DNA of 64,000 nucleotides from Fontibacterium sp040404065 (GCA_040404065.1 JBBAJM010000001.1), one strand, 5' to 3'; numbered from the stretch's first letter, positions 34,156 through 42,566 are shown. Translations and numbers: made by a program. Notes: generated by a model not told the origin, from the letters alone.

Positions 34156-34275
34156 TTAAAAGAAAATATAATAAAAAATAACTGCTTTAATTACCGCAGC
34201 AGCAATAACAATCTTTTTATGTTTATTAAAGTGTTTTAATGCTGTGATTGTGTAGGATTTTATTAGCCTGTCCAT
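34156..34275 (-). CDS. Putative 39-residue single-span membrane protein (second)
   Basis: A short frame: MDRLIKSYTITALKHFNKHK followed by the hydrophobic stretch KIVIAAAVIKAVIFYYIFF. It begins inside the last codons of the upstream 92-residue gene, directly behind a GAGGA (spacing close to zero, poor for a ribosome site), so it may depend on coupled translation. Like the other 39-codon frame in this run it fills an otherwise empty gap between same-strand genes. No function can be assigned. Confidence 0.38.
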   Translation of the reverse strand: MDRLIKSYTITALKHFNKHKKIVIAAAVIKAVIFYYIFF

Positions 34276-34541
34276 TCCTCATCAAATTCTTCTTCACGGC
34301 CTACTCGTTCTCTCTCACAAATTTTAACAAACTTAAAATAAGGAAAGTTTTCCATGAATTTTAGATCTTTAGTTTTAACATCTATGGGCTGAGCGATAAA
34401 TTTTTTAACCATGTCCGCATCTCCCCAAACATACATAAACTGAACATCAGCGCAATTTTCTAGTGGTTCCTTTTGAGTAGGCTCTGCTGCAACGATTTGA
34501 ACGTTGAACACGATGCATAGAATTAGAATAATACGTTTCAT
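34263..34541 (-). CDS. Hypothetical secreted protein, 92 residues
   Basis: A signal peptide (MKRIILILCIVFNVQIVAA) precedes a 73-residue mature chain with two Cys (ENCADVQFMYVWGD and FKFVKICERERVG), possibly one disulfide, and an acidic tail EEEFDEEWTG. No family is recognised. The start overlaps the stop of the 76-residue membrane protein gene (ATGA). Confidence 0.72.
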   Translation of the reverse strand: MKRIILILCIVFNVQIVAAEPTQKEPLENCADVQFMYVWGDADMVKKFIAQPIDVKTKDLKFMENFPYFKFVKICERERVGREEEFDEEWTG

Positions 34542-34768
34542 TTGTTTTTCTTTATCAGTTTGCTGATGATTACAACAGAGGCCATAATCACAAAGCTTAG
34601 GATGATCATTGCAAATAAAATGTAATCATCTTTATATTCTTTTAAATTAATCACTCTTGGCACAATTAAATAAAGAACGATTGCAAGAATTAGCCAAAGC
34701 GCAAGGACCTTTCGAGGTGTTATTTTATTAAGATTATCTTTTGCCTCATCCTTTACGACTTTAAACAT
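34538..34768 (-). CDS. Small two-helix membrane protein, 76 residues
   Basis: Two hydrophobic helices (ALWLILAIVLYLIVPRVINL and ILFAMIILSFVIMASVVIIS) with a charged N-terminus and a Lys-rich C-terminus. Not recognised. It starts in the stop codon of the acid phosphatase gene (TAATG) and overlaps the next secreted protein gene, so it is translationally coupled on both sides. Confidence 0.72.
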   Translation of the reverse strand: MFKVVKDEAKDNLNKITPRKVLALWLILAIVLYLIVPRVINLKEYKDDYILFAMIILSFVIMASVVIISKLIKKNK

Positions 34769-35520
34769 TACTCTTTAGAATCTTTTTTGATAGGAGAACT
34801 AGTAAGACCTGCCTGAATAAGCTCTTCTTTAGCTTTTTTCATTAGTGTTTTAAATTTTTTATTATTCACTAAATCATTACCAACCATCACCCCAAGCACT
34901 TCGCCTGCTGCAACATCGGATGGGTAATGAGCGCCGCAAAATATTCTGTTGTTTCCATAAAGTCTTGCTCTATCCATAATCGCACTTGCCTTTTCAGGTA
35001 TTAAATTTGCAAGTACCACAGCAGCTGCATAACCAAATGTCGTATGTCCGCTTGGATAGGTTCTGTTTAAATCACTAGCGACTGGTTCCTGACATGGAGT
35101 AATGCTCGTATCTGTTTGGTAAGGTCTTTTAATGGTGAAATAATCTTTTGATAAATCTTTAGCCTTCGTTCTATTGAAGTTAACTTTTTCAAACAACGCT
35201 TTAGTCACGGGTAATTTTTCAATATCAAAATCTGGAATAACATCAGCAAAAACACTAACACTTAAAATTTTTGCATCTCTAACTGCAAGATCTTTCTCCC
35301 GTTGTGAAAGTCTTGCCATAGAACTTTTGATGGTTTGAAGTTCTATTTGTCTTTCAATTGAATCTTCTTTGGGCGCAGGAGGCAAAATAAACTCAGGCTT
35401 ATAATGATTAAGATCAAGATATAAAACCTCATTGGGTTTTTCCTGAGCTATGGTTTGAAGCGAAAAGGTTAAAACAAATGCTGCAACGAATGCTATTTTA
35501 AATATATGAAATAGTTTCAT
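34768..35520 (-). CDS. PAP2-family class A acid phosphatase, periplasmic
   Basis: A 250-residue exported phosphatase of the PAP2/class A non-specific acid phosphatase type. After a signal peptide ending FSLQTIAQ, the three catalytic motifs appear: KDYFTIKRPY (K-x6-RP type), PSGHTTFGYAA, and RIFCGAHYPSDVAAG (SR-x5-HxxxD type, with the nucleophile-supporting His and Asp). It could release phosphate from phosphomonoesters in the periplasm. It is coupled to small membrane genes on both sides. Substrate cannot be told; phosphate-limitation control would make sense but no Pho box was found. Confidence 0.88.
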   Translation of the reverse strand: MKLFHIFKIAFVAAFVLTFSLQTIAQEKPNEVLYLDLNHYKPEFILPPAPKEDSIERQIELQTIKSSMARLSQREKDLAVRDAKILSVSVFADVIPDFDIEKLPVTKALFEKVNFNRTKAKDLSKDYFTIKRPYQTDTSITPCQEPVASDLNRTYPSGHTTFGYAAAVVLANLIPEKASAIMDRARLYGNNRIFCGAHYPSDVAAGEVLGVMVGNDLVNNKKFKTLMKKAKEELIQAGLTSSPIKKDSKE

Positions 35521-35522
35521 GT

Positions 35523-35936
35523 TTATCTTCTTTTCTTAACTATAAACTCTTTTGCAATGGGAGTGAAATATAACAAAAATAAAATAGCACCATCTGTCGC
35601 AGATTGTAGATAATCAAAAAAACTACTTAAAGCCTCACTAACATTTACCCCGGCACTTAGTAAAAATAATGAAGTTAATACAAAGTAAATAACGAATAGT
35701 ATTTTGCCAAATCTATAAGATTTATAAAGCATGAATAACGAAACATAAAAAAGCACAACTGTTATAAGAGCGCCAATACCAACTACCATTTGTAAAATTT
35801 CTGAATCAAAATAGTGCAAAGTTTCATACACTTTCTCAACCTTCTTTGATTGAAAGAAGAAAGTAACAATTAGCGTTAACGTAAATAAAGCAGCGTCAAT
35901 TAAGATGAGATTTTTAAAGATTCTTTTTAAGTTCAT
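35523..35936 (-). CDS. Four-helix membrane protein, 137 residues
   Basis: Four hydrophobic segments (residues about 9-29, 45-70, 75-100 and 110-130), no recognised family. It is first in the minus-strand run, 2 nt before the acid phosphatase start, so it is transcribed with it. The role is unknown. Confidence 0.65.
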   Translation of the reverse strand: MNLKRIFKNLILIDAALFTLTLIVTFFFQSKKVEKVYETLHYFDSEILQMVVGIGALITVVLFYVSLFMLYKSYRFGKILFVIYFVLTSLFLLSAGVNVSEALSSFFDYLQSATDGAILFLLYFTPIAKEFIVKKRR

Positions 35937-36059
35937 AAATTAATTTTTATTCATGTATTTTTAACCTTTTCGCCTTAATATTCTATATTAAAATTTTATC
36001 TATTCTTTAGATATTACAATAGCTATTTTTGCTCGTAAATTAATGTGGTTAGGAGTAAA

Positions 36060-36134
36060 ATGAAGTACCGAAAAAAAGTGTATAAAACAAAATCTATCAA
36101 CACATTTATAATCTCTCAAAATAAACAATATTAA
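36060..36134 (+). CDS. Putative 24-residue leader peptide upstream of TauE-type exporter
   Basis: A frame MKYRKKVYKTKSINTFIISQ and four more residues starts 4 nt after AGGAG, the strongest ribosome site in this area. Its TAA overlaps the ATG of the exporter gene (TAATG), which has no ribosome site of its own. The peptide is very basic. This is the geometry of a translationally coupled leader frame. Confidence 0.45.
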   Translation: MKYRKKVYKTKSINTFIISQNKQY

Positions 36135-36976
36135 TGAAAAATAATATCTTTCGATTTCTCTCATTATTATTAATCATTGTTGGGGTTTTCTTTATTCTTC
36201 ATCTTTATAATACCAGCATTGATGAAGTAGATACCAAGGCATTCTTTTGGTGTTTGTTATTTGGTGCTGTTGCAAGTTTTATTAAAAGTAGTTTGGGAAT
36301 GGGATATGGAGCCTCTGTCTCTTCATTCTTAATGGGTTATGGAATTCCTCCTATCGCTTCTTCTGCTTATGTGCATATTGCAGAAATTTTCACAACTGGA
36401 TCTTCTGCTCTTAATCACTGGAAAATTGGTAATTTAGATCTTAAATTATTTAGAAGGATTTTTCTGCCAGGTGTTATTGGTGCCGTCATTGGGATTTATT
36501 TAATTAGTAAAATAAAGATTCCATATCTGTCTTTATGGATCTCTATTTATTTATTAGTAATCGGCATCATCTTATTTAACAAAGTGTTCGATAAAATTAA
36601 TTTTAGTCATCTTTATAAGATTAAAAAAATATCACCCCTAGCAGGAGTAGTTGGCTGTTTAGACGTAATTGCGGGGGGCGGCTGGGGTACGATGTTAACC
36701 TCAAATCTGATCAAATTTGGTTATGAACCTAAAAAAGTGATCGCATCAGTTAATACCGCTCAGTTTTTCCTTAGTACTTTAATAGGTATTTCCCTTGGCT
36801 TTTTAATAGAGTTTATTCATTGGGAGGCAATTGCTGGATTAATCTTGGGCGGACTAATCATGTCGCCTGTTGCGGCCAAACTTTCATCTAAAATTAAGCC
36901 ACAAATCATTATTTTCTTTGTGGCGTCACTGATTATCTTCTTTTCATCACGAAAAATTTATCTGATTTTAGGTTAA
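36134..36976 (+). CDS. TauE/SafE family sulfite/sulfonate exporter-like protein
   Basis: A 280-residue membrane protein with about eight helices. The two pseudo-repeats start with SFIKSSLGMGYGASVSSFLM and GVVGCLDVIAGGGWGTMLTS, the TauE/SafE signature of a glycine-rich re-entrant segment. The family exports sulfite, sulfoacetate or related anions; the substrate here is unknown. The ATG overlaps the stop codon of a 24-codon frame with a strong ribosome site. Confidence 0.88.
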   Translation: MKNNIFRFLSLLLIIVGVFFILHLYNTSIDEVDTKAFFWCLLFGAVASFIKSSLGMGYGASVSSFLMGYGIPPIASSAYVHIAEIFTTGSSALNHWKIGNLDLKLFRRIFLPGVIGAVIGIYLISKIKIPYLSLWISIYLLVIGIILFNKVFDKINFSHLYKIKKISPLAGVVGCLDVIAGGGWGTMLTSNLIKFGYEPKKVIASVNTAQFFLSTLIGISLGFLIEFIHWEAIAGLILGGLIMSPVAAKLSSKIKPQIIIFFVASLIIFFSSRKIYLILG

Positions 36977-37044
36977 AAAATTATTGAATTGTAACAAAAA
37001 TTTCACATTATGGACGCAATCTTGTCCCAATTCATCTCTATATA

Positions 37045-37236
37045 GTGCGCATGATATATACAAACACAGAGTTAGCATTTGTTAACAAAACAAATTCTAA
37101 CGTAAAAAAAGAAGGGTTTATTGCTAAACTTTTCAATTCTAGAAAAAAAGTTCAAGCAACTGGCGTTTTGCCAAGAGGCTTAAGCGTTAGCGAAAGAAGA
37201 GACTTTTTAGCAATCTCAGGAAGAAACGAAATCTAA
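37045..37236 (+). CDS. Hypothetical protein, 63 residues
   Basis: A small basic protein with the C-terminal stretch GVLPRGLSVSERRDFLAISG. No signal peptide or membrane segment is seen. A GTG at 37045 or an ATG at 37051 could be the start. It stands alone between the exporter and the ATP-grasp gene, followed by a hairpin. I do not recognise the family. Codon use is like its neighbours. Confidence 0.55.
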   Translation: MRMIYTNTELAFVNKTNSNVKKEGFIAKLFNSRKKVQATGVLPRGLSVSERRDFLAISGRNEI

Positions 37237-37244
37237 GTTAAGTT

Positions 37245-37261
37245 CCTCTTAATTTAAGAGG
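37245..37261. terminator. Hairpin between convergent genes, possible terminator
   Basis: CCTCTTA-ATT-TAAGAGG is a perfect 7-bp stem 9 nt after the small gene's stop codon, followed directly by a second palindrome ACCTTAATTAAGGT. There is no strong T-run, so termination efficiency is uncertain; it could serve both converging genes. Confidence 0.35.
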
Positions 37262-37264
37262 ACC

Positions 37265-38200
37265 TTAATTAAGGTTTGCTTTCAATTTATTAAGTTCAGA
37301 TTTAAGAAATTCAGCAATCATTCTCATTCCAGATAAAGTCGTTTTTTTCTCTGCAAGAGAATTATAATTAGTATTCGTATTCACATCGTACGTGTAACTA
37401 ACTCCGTTTTTATCTTTAATATATTCAATCCCTGCAACTTCTACGTTATTTGCTTTTAAAAAATTTTCACACTTTTCGATAATAGGATCTTTATAATCTT
37501 GAACGATCATAAATTTACTACCATCTGGATTAGTGGGGCAAAATTGTTCTTCGATATTACAAGCATCTGCAGGACATAATTCAAAGCTATCACTCGCATC
37601 CACTTGCACAGCATAATAAAATTTTGAATTAATAAATTCTAAACGAGTAATGACTTTAGGATCGGCTTCAATATATTCTTGTAAAATTGTAATGCCATCA
37701 ATTGAATCTTCAAAGTTCTTACCCTTAACATAAATTTCTAATTCTGATTTATTTTGAAATAACTTAACGCCAAGCCCGCGCCCTGCTCTATTATGTTTTG
37801 TAATAAAGGGTTTTGTAAAATTATCTGCAGCTTTTAAAATTCCCTCAACTCCTGAACAAAAAATCGATCTTGGAGTTTTAATATTATGTTCTTTTAATCT
37901 TTTGTATTGCAGTGATTTACTAATCTCTAACGATAGAGCATTTTCACCATTTATAACTCTTCTCTTGTGGGCTGCTAACCAATTTAAAACAACCGCAGTA
38001 TATTCAGGTGCATATCTATGTCCCCTTGCATGAGATGAAGCGCTCATTCTATTATAAAATACACCAAGCGGTGGCTCTGAATCCGTATTCAATTTTACTT
38101 TATCCATGTGCCAATCTTCAAAGGGCACAGATAATTTTTGCAAATGCTCTTTTAACGGGAGAGTCCACTCTTCATTTTCGTGAATGATATAAACTTTCAT
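37265..38200 (-). CDS. ATP-grasp ligase, RimK-like
   Basis: A 311-residue protein with an ATP-grasp fold of the RimK/glutathione-synthetase type. The nucleotide-binding segment is FITKHNRAGRGLGVKLFQ, and the Mg-binding end is VAGIEYIKDKNGVSYTYDVN followed by NTNYN. The N-terminal pre-ATP-grasp part has VFYNRMSASSHARGHRYAPE. Members of the family ligate an amino acid to a carboxylate substrate (a peptide, protein tail or cofactor). The substrate cannot be deduced from its neighbours. Confidence 0.82.
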   Translation of the reverse strand: MKVYIIHENEEWTLPLKEHLQKLSVPFEDWHMDKVKLNTDSEPPLGVFYNRMSASSHARGHRYAPEYTAVVLNWLAAHKRRVINGENALSLEISKSLQYKRLKEHNIKTPRSIFCSGVEGILKAADNFTKPFITKHNRAGRGLGVKLFQNKSELEIYVKGKNFEDSIDGITILQEYIEADPKVITRLEFINSKFYYAVQVDASDSFELCPADACNIEEQFCPTNPDGSKFMIVQDYKDPIIEKCENFLKANNVEVAGIEYIKDKNGVSYTYDVNTNTNYNSLAEKKTTLSGMRMIAEFLKSELNKLKANLN

Positions 38201-38244
38201 AAATTTTTTTCTAATATAAGTGTTTATTAAAGAAAGGCATAGTC

Positions 38245-38739
38245 CTAAGCGGGCACTAATAAATCGCCAATTGTAATCTCCCCAGAATCTAAAACTTGCG
38301 CTCTGATACCACCATTATTATCGTAGGCTTTTAAAAATCCTTTTTTATTTGCAAGTTTTGATGGACGCTCACACGGATCGCACAATTCTTCACCCATTAA
38401 TTTAATTTTTCCTAAATAAAAAACTTTTCCAACTAATGCATTTAATTCAGCCGGCAGTATTTGATCTATCACCACATTTCTTCTCGTCTCACTCATATCA
38501 AACTCAGCTAAACCATCGTATTTTAACAACCGATTAGAAGTATCAATGCCAATTTTTGCAATTAAAGTTATATCTCTATTTTTTTTTGGACTTGAGTTTG
38601 AAAAAGCACCTAAACCTAAAGCGTATCTATCCCCTTCAATACCAATCCCTTTAACGAGTTTAGCTTTATCTTTGCTGATCATTTTAGAACCTGCATTAGC
38701 GGAAGTGTAAATGCTGTGGATGTTTGGAGTTTGTGTCAT
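38245..38739 (-). CDS. MOSC domain protein
   Basis: A 164-residue protein covering a single MOSC domain: GIEGDRYALGLGAFS near the start, DMSETRRNVVIDQI, and the conserved Cys region LMGEELCDPCERPSKLA. MOSC domains handle sulfur on molybdenum cofactor or act as Mo-cofactor-dependent reductases such as YiiM. No iron-sulfur domain is attached. It may work with the Mo enzymes of this organism such as MsrP, but that is only inference. Confidence 0.85.
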   Translation of the reverse strand: MTQTPNIHSIYTSANAGSKMISKDKAKLVKGIGIEGDRYALGLGAFSNSSPKKNRDITLIAKIGIDTSNRLLKYDGLAEFDMSETRRNVVIDQILPAELNALVGKVFYLGKIKLMGEELCDPCERPSKLANKKGFLKAYDNNGGIRAQVLDSGEITIGDLLVPA

Positions 38740-38763
38740 GTCTATTATGACAAAAATAAAAAG

Positions 38764-39450
38764 TTAACTTAAGTTCTTCTTTAAGAAGCCGATGGTTCTA
38801 GACCATGCTAGTTTTTTAGCTTCAGCGTTATATTTAAGATAAGGAAGATTTTTTTCATCCGCTTCTTCATTCGCAAATGCATGTTTTGCATCATATCTAA
38901 AAAATTCAAAATTAACTTTAGCATCTTTTAATTTTTTCTCTAATTGATCAACGCCTTCAAGTTTAAATGAATCGTCATGAATTGCCCAATGTCCCATTAG
39001 AGGAATTTTAATCTTACTTGCATCCACTAATTCAAGTGGCGGATAGCCATACCAAATGACACCGCAATCAAGTTCTGGAACATGGACTGAGGAAAGGCAT
39101 GTTAAAGCTCCCCCCATACAAAAACCAGTGACAGCAACTTTTTTAGAACCTGTGCTTTTTAAATACTGAACAGCGCCACGAATATCTTCGCTTGCAGCAT
39201 CTAAGAAATTAAGTCCCGTCATTAAATGTTTAGCCTCATTAGCATCGAGCGCTAATTTTCCTTTATATAAATCAGGAACAAGTGCACGGTAACCTGCATC
39301 TTTTAAAGTATCTGCAACTTTTTTGATTTGATCATTCATGCCCCACCATTCTTGGATGACAACGATGGCTGGTTGATCTTGATTACCTTCGGTTAAATAA
39401 CCTTTAGAAATTTTTCCGTCCGATCTTTTAAATTCTACAATATTTCCCAT
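38764..39450 (-). CDS. Dienelactone hydrolase family protein
   Basis: A 228-residue alpha/beta hydrolase with a Cys nucleophile in AVTGFCMGGALTCLSS, a His in YDAKHAFANEEAD and an Asp in IHDDSFK, the DLH triad. The segment VVIQEWWGMNDQIKKVADTL matches the family's Glu-containing motif. It hydrolyses lactones or esters; no aromatic degradation genes are nearby, so its substrate is unknown. Confidence 0.9.
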   Translation of the reverse strand: MGNIVEFKRSDGKISKGYLTEGNQDQPAIVVIQEWWGMNDQIKKVADTLKDAGYRALVPDLYKGKLALDANEAKHLMTGLNFLDAASEDIRGAVQYLKSTGSKKVAVTGFCMGGALTCLSSVHVPELDCGVIWYGYPPLELVDASKIKIPLMGHWAIHDDSFKLEGVDQLEKKLKDAKVNFEFFRYDAKHAFANEEADEKNLPYLKYNAEAKKLAWSRTIGFLKKNLS

Positions 39451-39507
39451 TGTTTAATTCTATATCAAAAAATAATTTTCAGCTAATTAGGTATGAATAT
39501 TTATTTC

Positions 39508-39702
39508 TTACCAATGCCAAATTATATTAGCGATAATGAACAGACACGTAATAACATGTATGCCAACCCAAAAAGTTTTTAAGTATAAAGCAATCCTTGC
39601 TTCTCTTACGGTTAGAATAGGCACATCAGGTCTTTCCTCATCTGAGTTACCCATCAAATGACCTGTGGCTCTAGCCCATATTTTTTCCATAGATTTTAAC
39701 AT
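39508..39702 (-). CDS. Small single-helix membrane protein, 64 residues
   Basis: A 64-residue protein with a charged N-terminal half (EKIWARATGHLMGNSDEERP) and one C-terminal transmembrane helix (TFWVGIHVITCLFIIANIIW). A strong AAGGAG lies 8 nt before the ATG. The family is not recognised. It is a single gene on the minus strand. Confidence 0.72.
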   Translation of the reverse strand: MLKSMEKIWARATGHLMGNSDEERPDVPILTVREARIALYLKTFWVGIHVITCLFIIANIIWHW

Positions 39703-39827
39703 TTTTGCTACTCCTTATTTTTTTTTAAAGACATAAGCACATTTTACATGCAGTTTACGAAATTAATTAAATAATTTATTAAAACAATGATTCGCTTTTT
39801 ACGCGAATTGTAATATACCTACGGCCT

Positions 39828-40130
39828 ATGAAAATTAAGGCAATATTTATAATTCTAGCAACTCTTACATTAAATGGTTGCGGCGGTAGTTTAGTCGCTT
39901 CGCATATAATTGACTCTCTTGTTGCGCCTTCATCATTAATGATGACGATGGCAGATTTTGGAATTGAAAATGAAACTGGAAAAAAAGTATCCGAGCACGT
40001 TCTATCAGCTGCAACATCTAAAGATTGTAAATTAACTATTGATGTAGAGAATATCTGCAAAGAAGAAGTTTCTTTTGATAATACAACTGTAACAACAATA
40101 AAAAGTTCTTACACCGATAAAATAAATTAA
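39828..40130 (+). CDS. Hypothetical lipoprotein, 100 residues
   Basis: A signal sequence with a lipobox (LATLTLNGCGG) is followed by an 82-residue mature chain that has two more Cys and no recognised domain. A small inverted repeat (ATTCGC / GCGAAT at 39790-39808) and a TAATAT-like -10 sequence are found just upstream. An opposite-strand frame covers the same place but has no signal or ribosome site. Function is unknown. Confidence 0.68.
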   Translation: MKIKAIFIILATLTLNGCGGSLVASHIIDSLVAPSSLMMTMADFGIENETGKKVSEHVLSAATSKDCKLTIDVENICKEEVSFDNTTVTTIKSSYTDKIN

Positions 40131-40148
40131 TTTTTAATTAAATATTTC

Positions 40149-41699
40149 TTATTTTACAAACTGGCCGTCTTTAAACATTCCAACTACTTTTCTTCCGTCT
40201 TTGAAAGTATATGTTCCTTTGCCATTTCTCTTATTATCTTTGTGCTCTCCAACGTATTTATCTCCATTAGCCCAAGTAGAAGTTCCTTTACCATTTTTAT
40301 TTCCAGCAATATATAAGCCAACATATTTATCGCCATTAGCCCAAGTATAAGTTCCTTTGCCAGAAAACTTTCCATCTTTAAAGTTTCCGACATATTTATC
40401 TCCACCTTTAAATGTTGCAGTTCCTGATCCATTTTTTTCACCGTCTTTGAAACTGCCTACGTACTTACTGCCGTCCTTAGAAGTATAAGTTCCTTTTCCA
40501 TGCATCTTGCCGTTTTTGTGTTGGCCTTCATATTTATCTCCAGTTGAAAAAGAAATTGTGCCTTTGCCATTGGGTTTGTCGTCTTTATACTCTCCAATAT
40601 ATTTGTCGCCATTGGCCCAGATGTAAATTCCTTTGCCATCTCTTTTACTATTTTCAAACTCGCCAGTATATTTATCACCACTTACAAAATTAATAGTGCC
40701 CTGCCCATGTCTTTGTCCCTCTTTAAATTCTCCAACATATTTATCCCCGTTCACCCAAGTGTAAGTTCCTTTGCCGTGCGATAAACCATTTTTGTGTTCA
40801 CCTAAATATTTATCACCATTGGTCCAAACCACTGTTCCTTGTCCGTGCGGTTTTCCGCTTTTAAATTCTCCTGAATAACTTCCTTTAGGTGTTTTTGCTT
40901 CGCCAAAACAATTATTATATTTTGAAACGTCGGTGCCTTTACATTGCTTGGCATTTTTTGAAGATCCTTGTGCTTTAGCAGGTGCGGAGAAAAATGCATC
41001 AATTGAAGAAGGTTTCTCTTTCTTATCTTTGCTCGCAGTTGATTTTTTTTCTTTGCTCGAAGTTGATTTCTTTTTATCTTCGTCTAAGGAAACGACCGTT
41101 CCTTTTTCTCTTTTGCCGTTAACAAAATCGCCAATAAACTGAGTTTTATTTGCGTATGTTAAAGTGCCTTTGCCATTTGGTTTATCGTCTCTAAATTCGC
41201 CGATGTACTTTTCGCCATCAGGCCATGTTAAAGTTCCTTGTCCACTTTTTTGATCTTCCTTGAAATCACCAATATATTCACCCTTATTTGCGAATATATA
41301 CTTACCTTTGCCGTTTTTTTTATCGTCCTTAAATTCGCCTATGTATTTTTCGCCATCGGACCAACTAAATGTTCCTTGTCCGCTTCTTTTGTTATCTTGA
41401 TACTCGCCAACATACTGATCTCCATTAGCCCAAGCGAATGTGCCCTTACCATGAAATTTCTGATCTTTAAAATCGCCAATATAAATTCCTCCATCAACAA
41501 GAATAAGAGTTCCCTTTCCATTAGGAAGACCTTTTCTAAATTCTCCTACATATCTTTTTCCATCTTTTAGTTTTAGCTCACCGGTACAATCGTTAAACTT
41601 TGCAGGACTTGGATCGGTACACTTTGGTAGCGTTGAAGAATCCTGAGCAAACACATTAAGTGTTGAGAATAAAAAGAATATTAAAATAAATTTCTTCAT
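40149..41699 (-). CDS. Exported MORN-repeat protein (18 repeats in two modules)
   Basis: A 516-residue protein with a signal peptide (MKKFILIFFLFSTLNVFAQ) and about 18 MORN repeats of 23 residues (type YVGEFKDGxxNGKGTxTWANGDK). They fall in two blocks, seven then eleven, split by a Lys/Ser-rich linker. Each block is preceded by the same head, a Cys pair around (S/A)K(F/Y)N(D/N)C, so the protein looks like a duplicated module. The ATG at 41699 is preferred because it gives a clean signal peptide; the frame is open to 41759. MORN sheets bind lipids or proteins, so an envelope role is plausible. It is downstream of the pilus chaperone on the same strand. Confidence 0.88.
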   Translation of the reverse strand: MKKFILIFFLFSTLNVFAQDSSTLPKCTDPSPAKFNDCTGELKLKDGKRYVGEFRKGLPNGKGTLILVDGGIYIGDFKDQKFHGKGTFAWANGDQYVGEYQDNKRSGQGTFSWSDGEKYIGEFKDDKKNGKGKYIFANKGEYIGDFKEDQKSGQGTLTWPDGEKYIGEFRDDKPNGKGTLTYANKTQFIGDFVNGKREKGTVVSLDEDKKKSTSSKEKKSTASKDKKEKPSSIDAFFSAPAKAQGSSKNAKQCKGTDVSKYNNCFGEAKTPKGSYSGEFKSGKPHGQGTVVWTNGDKYLGEHKNGLSHGKGTYTWVNGDKYVGEFKEGQRHGQGTINFVSGDKYTGEFENSKRDGKGIYIWANGDKYIGEYKDDKPNGKGTISFSTGDKYEGQHKNGKMHGKGTYTSKDGSKYVGSFKDGEKNGSGTATFKGGDKYVGNFKDGKFSGKGTYTWANGDKYVGLYIAGNKNGKGTSTWANGDKYVGEHKDNKRNGKGTYTFKDGRKVVGMFKDGQFVK

Positions 41700-41777
41700 T
41701 TTGTTTTTTAAAACAAGACTAATTTCGTTTTGTTTATTTTTATCATTGAAGTAAGTCACGATTTACTTCCATAGCTA

Positions 41778-42500
41778 TTATTTTTTATACGGAACTTCAA
41801 ATTCACCAAGTGAAGATTTAATAATAAGCGTATTAGATTTATTTGTCGGAGTATTAAATCTAAACTCTTTCCAGCTATTAGATAAAATAGTTCCATTAAC
41901 ATTTGCATCCACGCCTAAAGCCTGCTTCTCGTCTGTAGACTTGAAAGTAATATTATTTAATGTGGCTCTCATATTTCCGCTATTATCAATTCTAACGCAT
42001 GTTTGTTTAGAGTCTGCAGAACAAAAAGTTGCCTTTAATGAACTTTGTGAACCAGTAATAGTCTTGCCGGTATAATAATAAACTGGCAAATTCTGGTTAA
42101 ATTTAAAAAAAACCCCCGGATCAGCTTTTTTTGGGTCTTTAAATTCTGGAGTAATGTCTTCTAAGTATAATCTATAAGATTGCTCAACCTCAGCACTGTC
42201 TAAAACGCGCTTGGTTACTCTAAAATTTTGAGATTTTCCTCCAGCAATTGTGATGATTGCAGGAACTACTATTAGATCATTGGTTGGTGAATAAACGTCT
42301 TTACCATTAACTTGTTTCCACAACAGCGCTGAAGACTGAATATTAATTTCTCTACCTGTATCATTTACAAAAGTAATCGTTACGATCTTTTGCGTAGAAT
42401 TTATGTCAACAACTGTCGGCGATATAGTTACTGCGAATGAAGATGTAGATAAAAATACGAATACAAAGAACGCAAGTATATTTGATGTGAGTGTTTTCAT
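41778..42500 (-). CDS. Periplasmic pilus chaperone (PapD-like, archaic chaperone-usher type)
   Basis: A 240-residue protein with a signal peptide ending STSSFA and two immunoglobulin-like domains. The N-terminal domain has VTISPTVVDINSTQKIVTIT and the G1-strand region FRVTKRVLDSAEVEQSYRLY; the second domain runs to LIIKSSLGEFEVPYKK. Such chaperones complete pilin folds by donor-strand complementation and bring them to an usher. Its partners are the SCPU pilins upstream on the same strand and the usher at 48.6-51.1 kb on the other strand. Confidence 0.88.
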   Translation of the reverse strand: MKTLTSNILAFFVFVFLSTSSFAVTISPTVVDINSTQKIVTITFVNDTGREINIQSSALLWKQVNGKDVYSPTNDLIVVPAIITIAGGKSQNFRVTKRVLDSAEVEQSYRLYLEDITPEFKDPKKADPGVFFKFNQNLPVYYYTGKTITGSQSSLKATFCSADSKQTCVRIDNSGNMRATLNNITFKSTDEKQALGVDANVNGTILSNSWKEFRFNTPTNKSNTLIIKSSLGEFEVPYKK

Positions 42501-42566
42501 ATTTCAAAAGAGGCTTAGTTATTACGATTCAGTAATAAAAGAAAGTGCTTGTTTACAAACGCTTTA

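Noticed and set aside
39779..40060. Minus-strand open frame overlapping the small lipoprotein gene
   Set aside because: The plus-strand frame has a signal peptide with lipobox; the minus-strand frame has neither an export signal nor a ribosome site.
40184..41521. Several Met/Leu/Lys-rich minus-strand frames inside the MORN gene
   Set aside because: They are frame-shifted readings of the MORN repeats and repeat with the same period.
40149..41699. Regular DNA periodicity that might look like a CRISPR array
   Set aside because: The 69-nt period is that of the 23-residue MORN repeat, is coding, and the units are not identical direct repeats with unique spacers.
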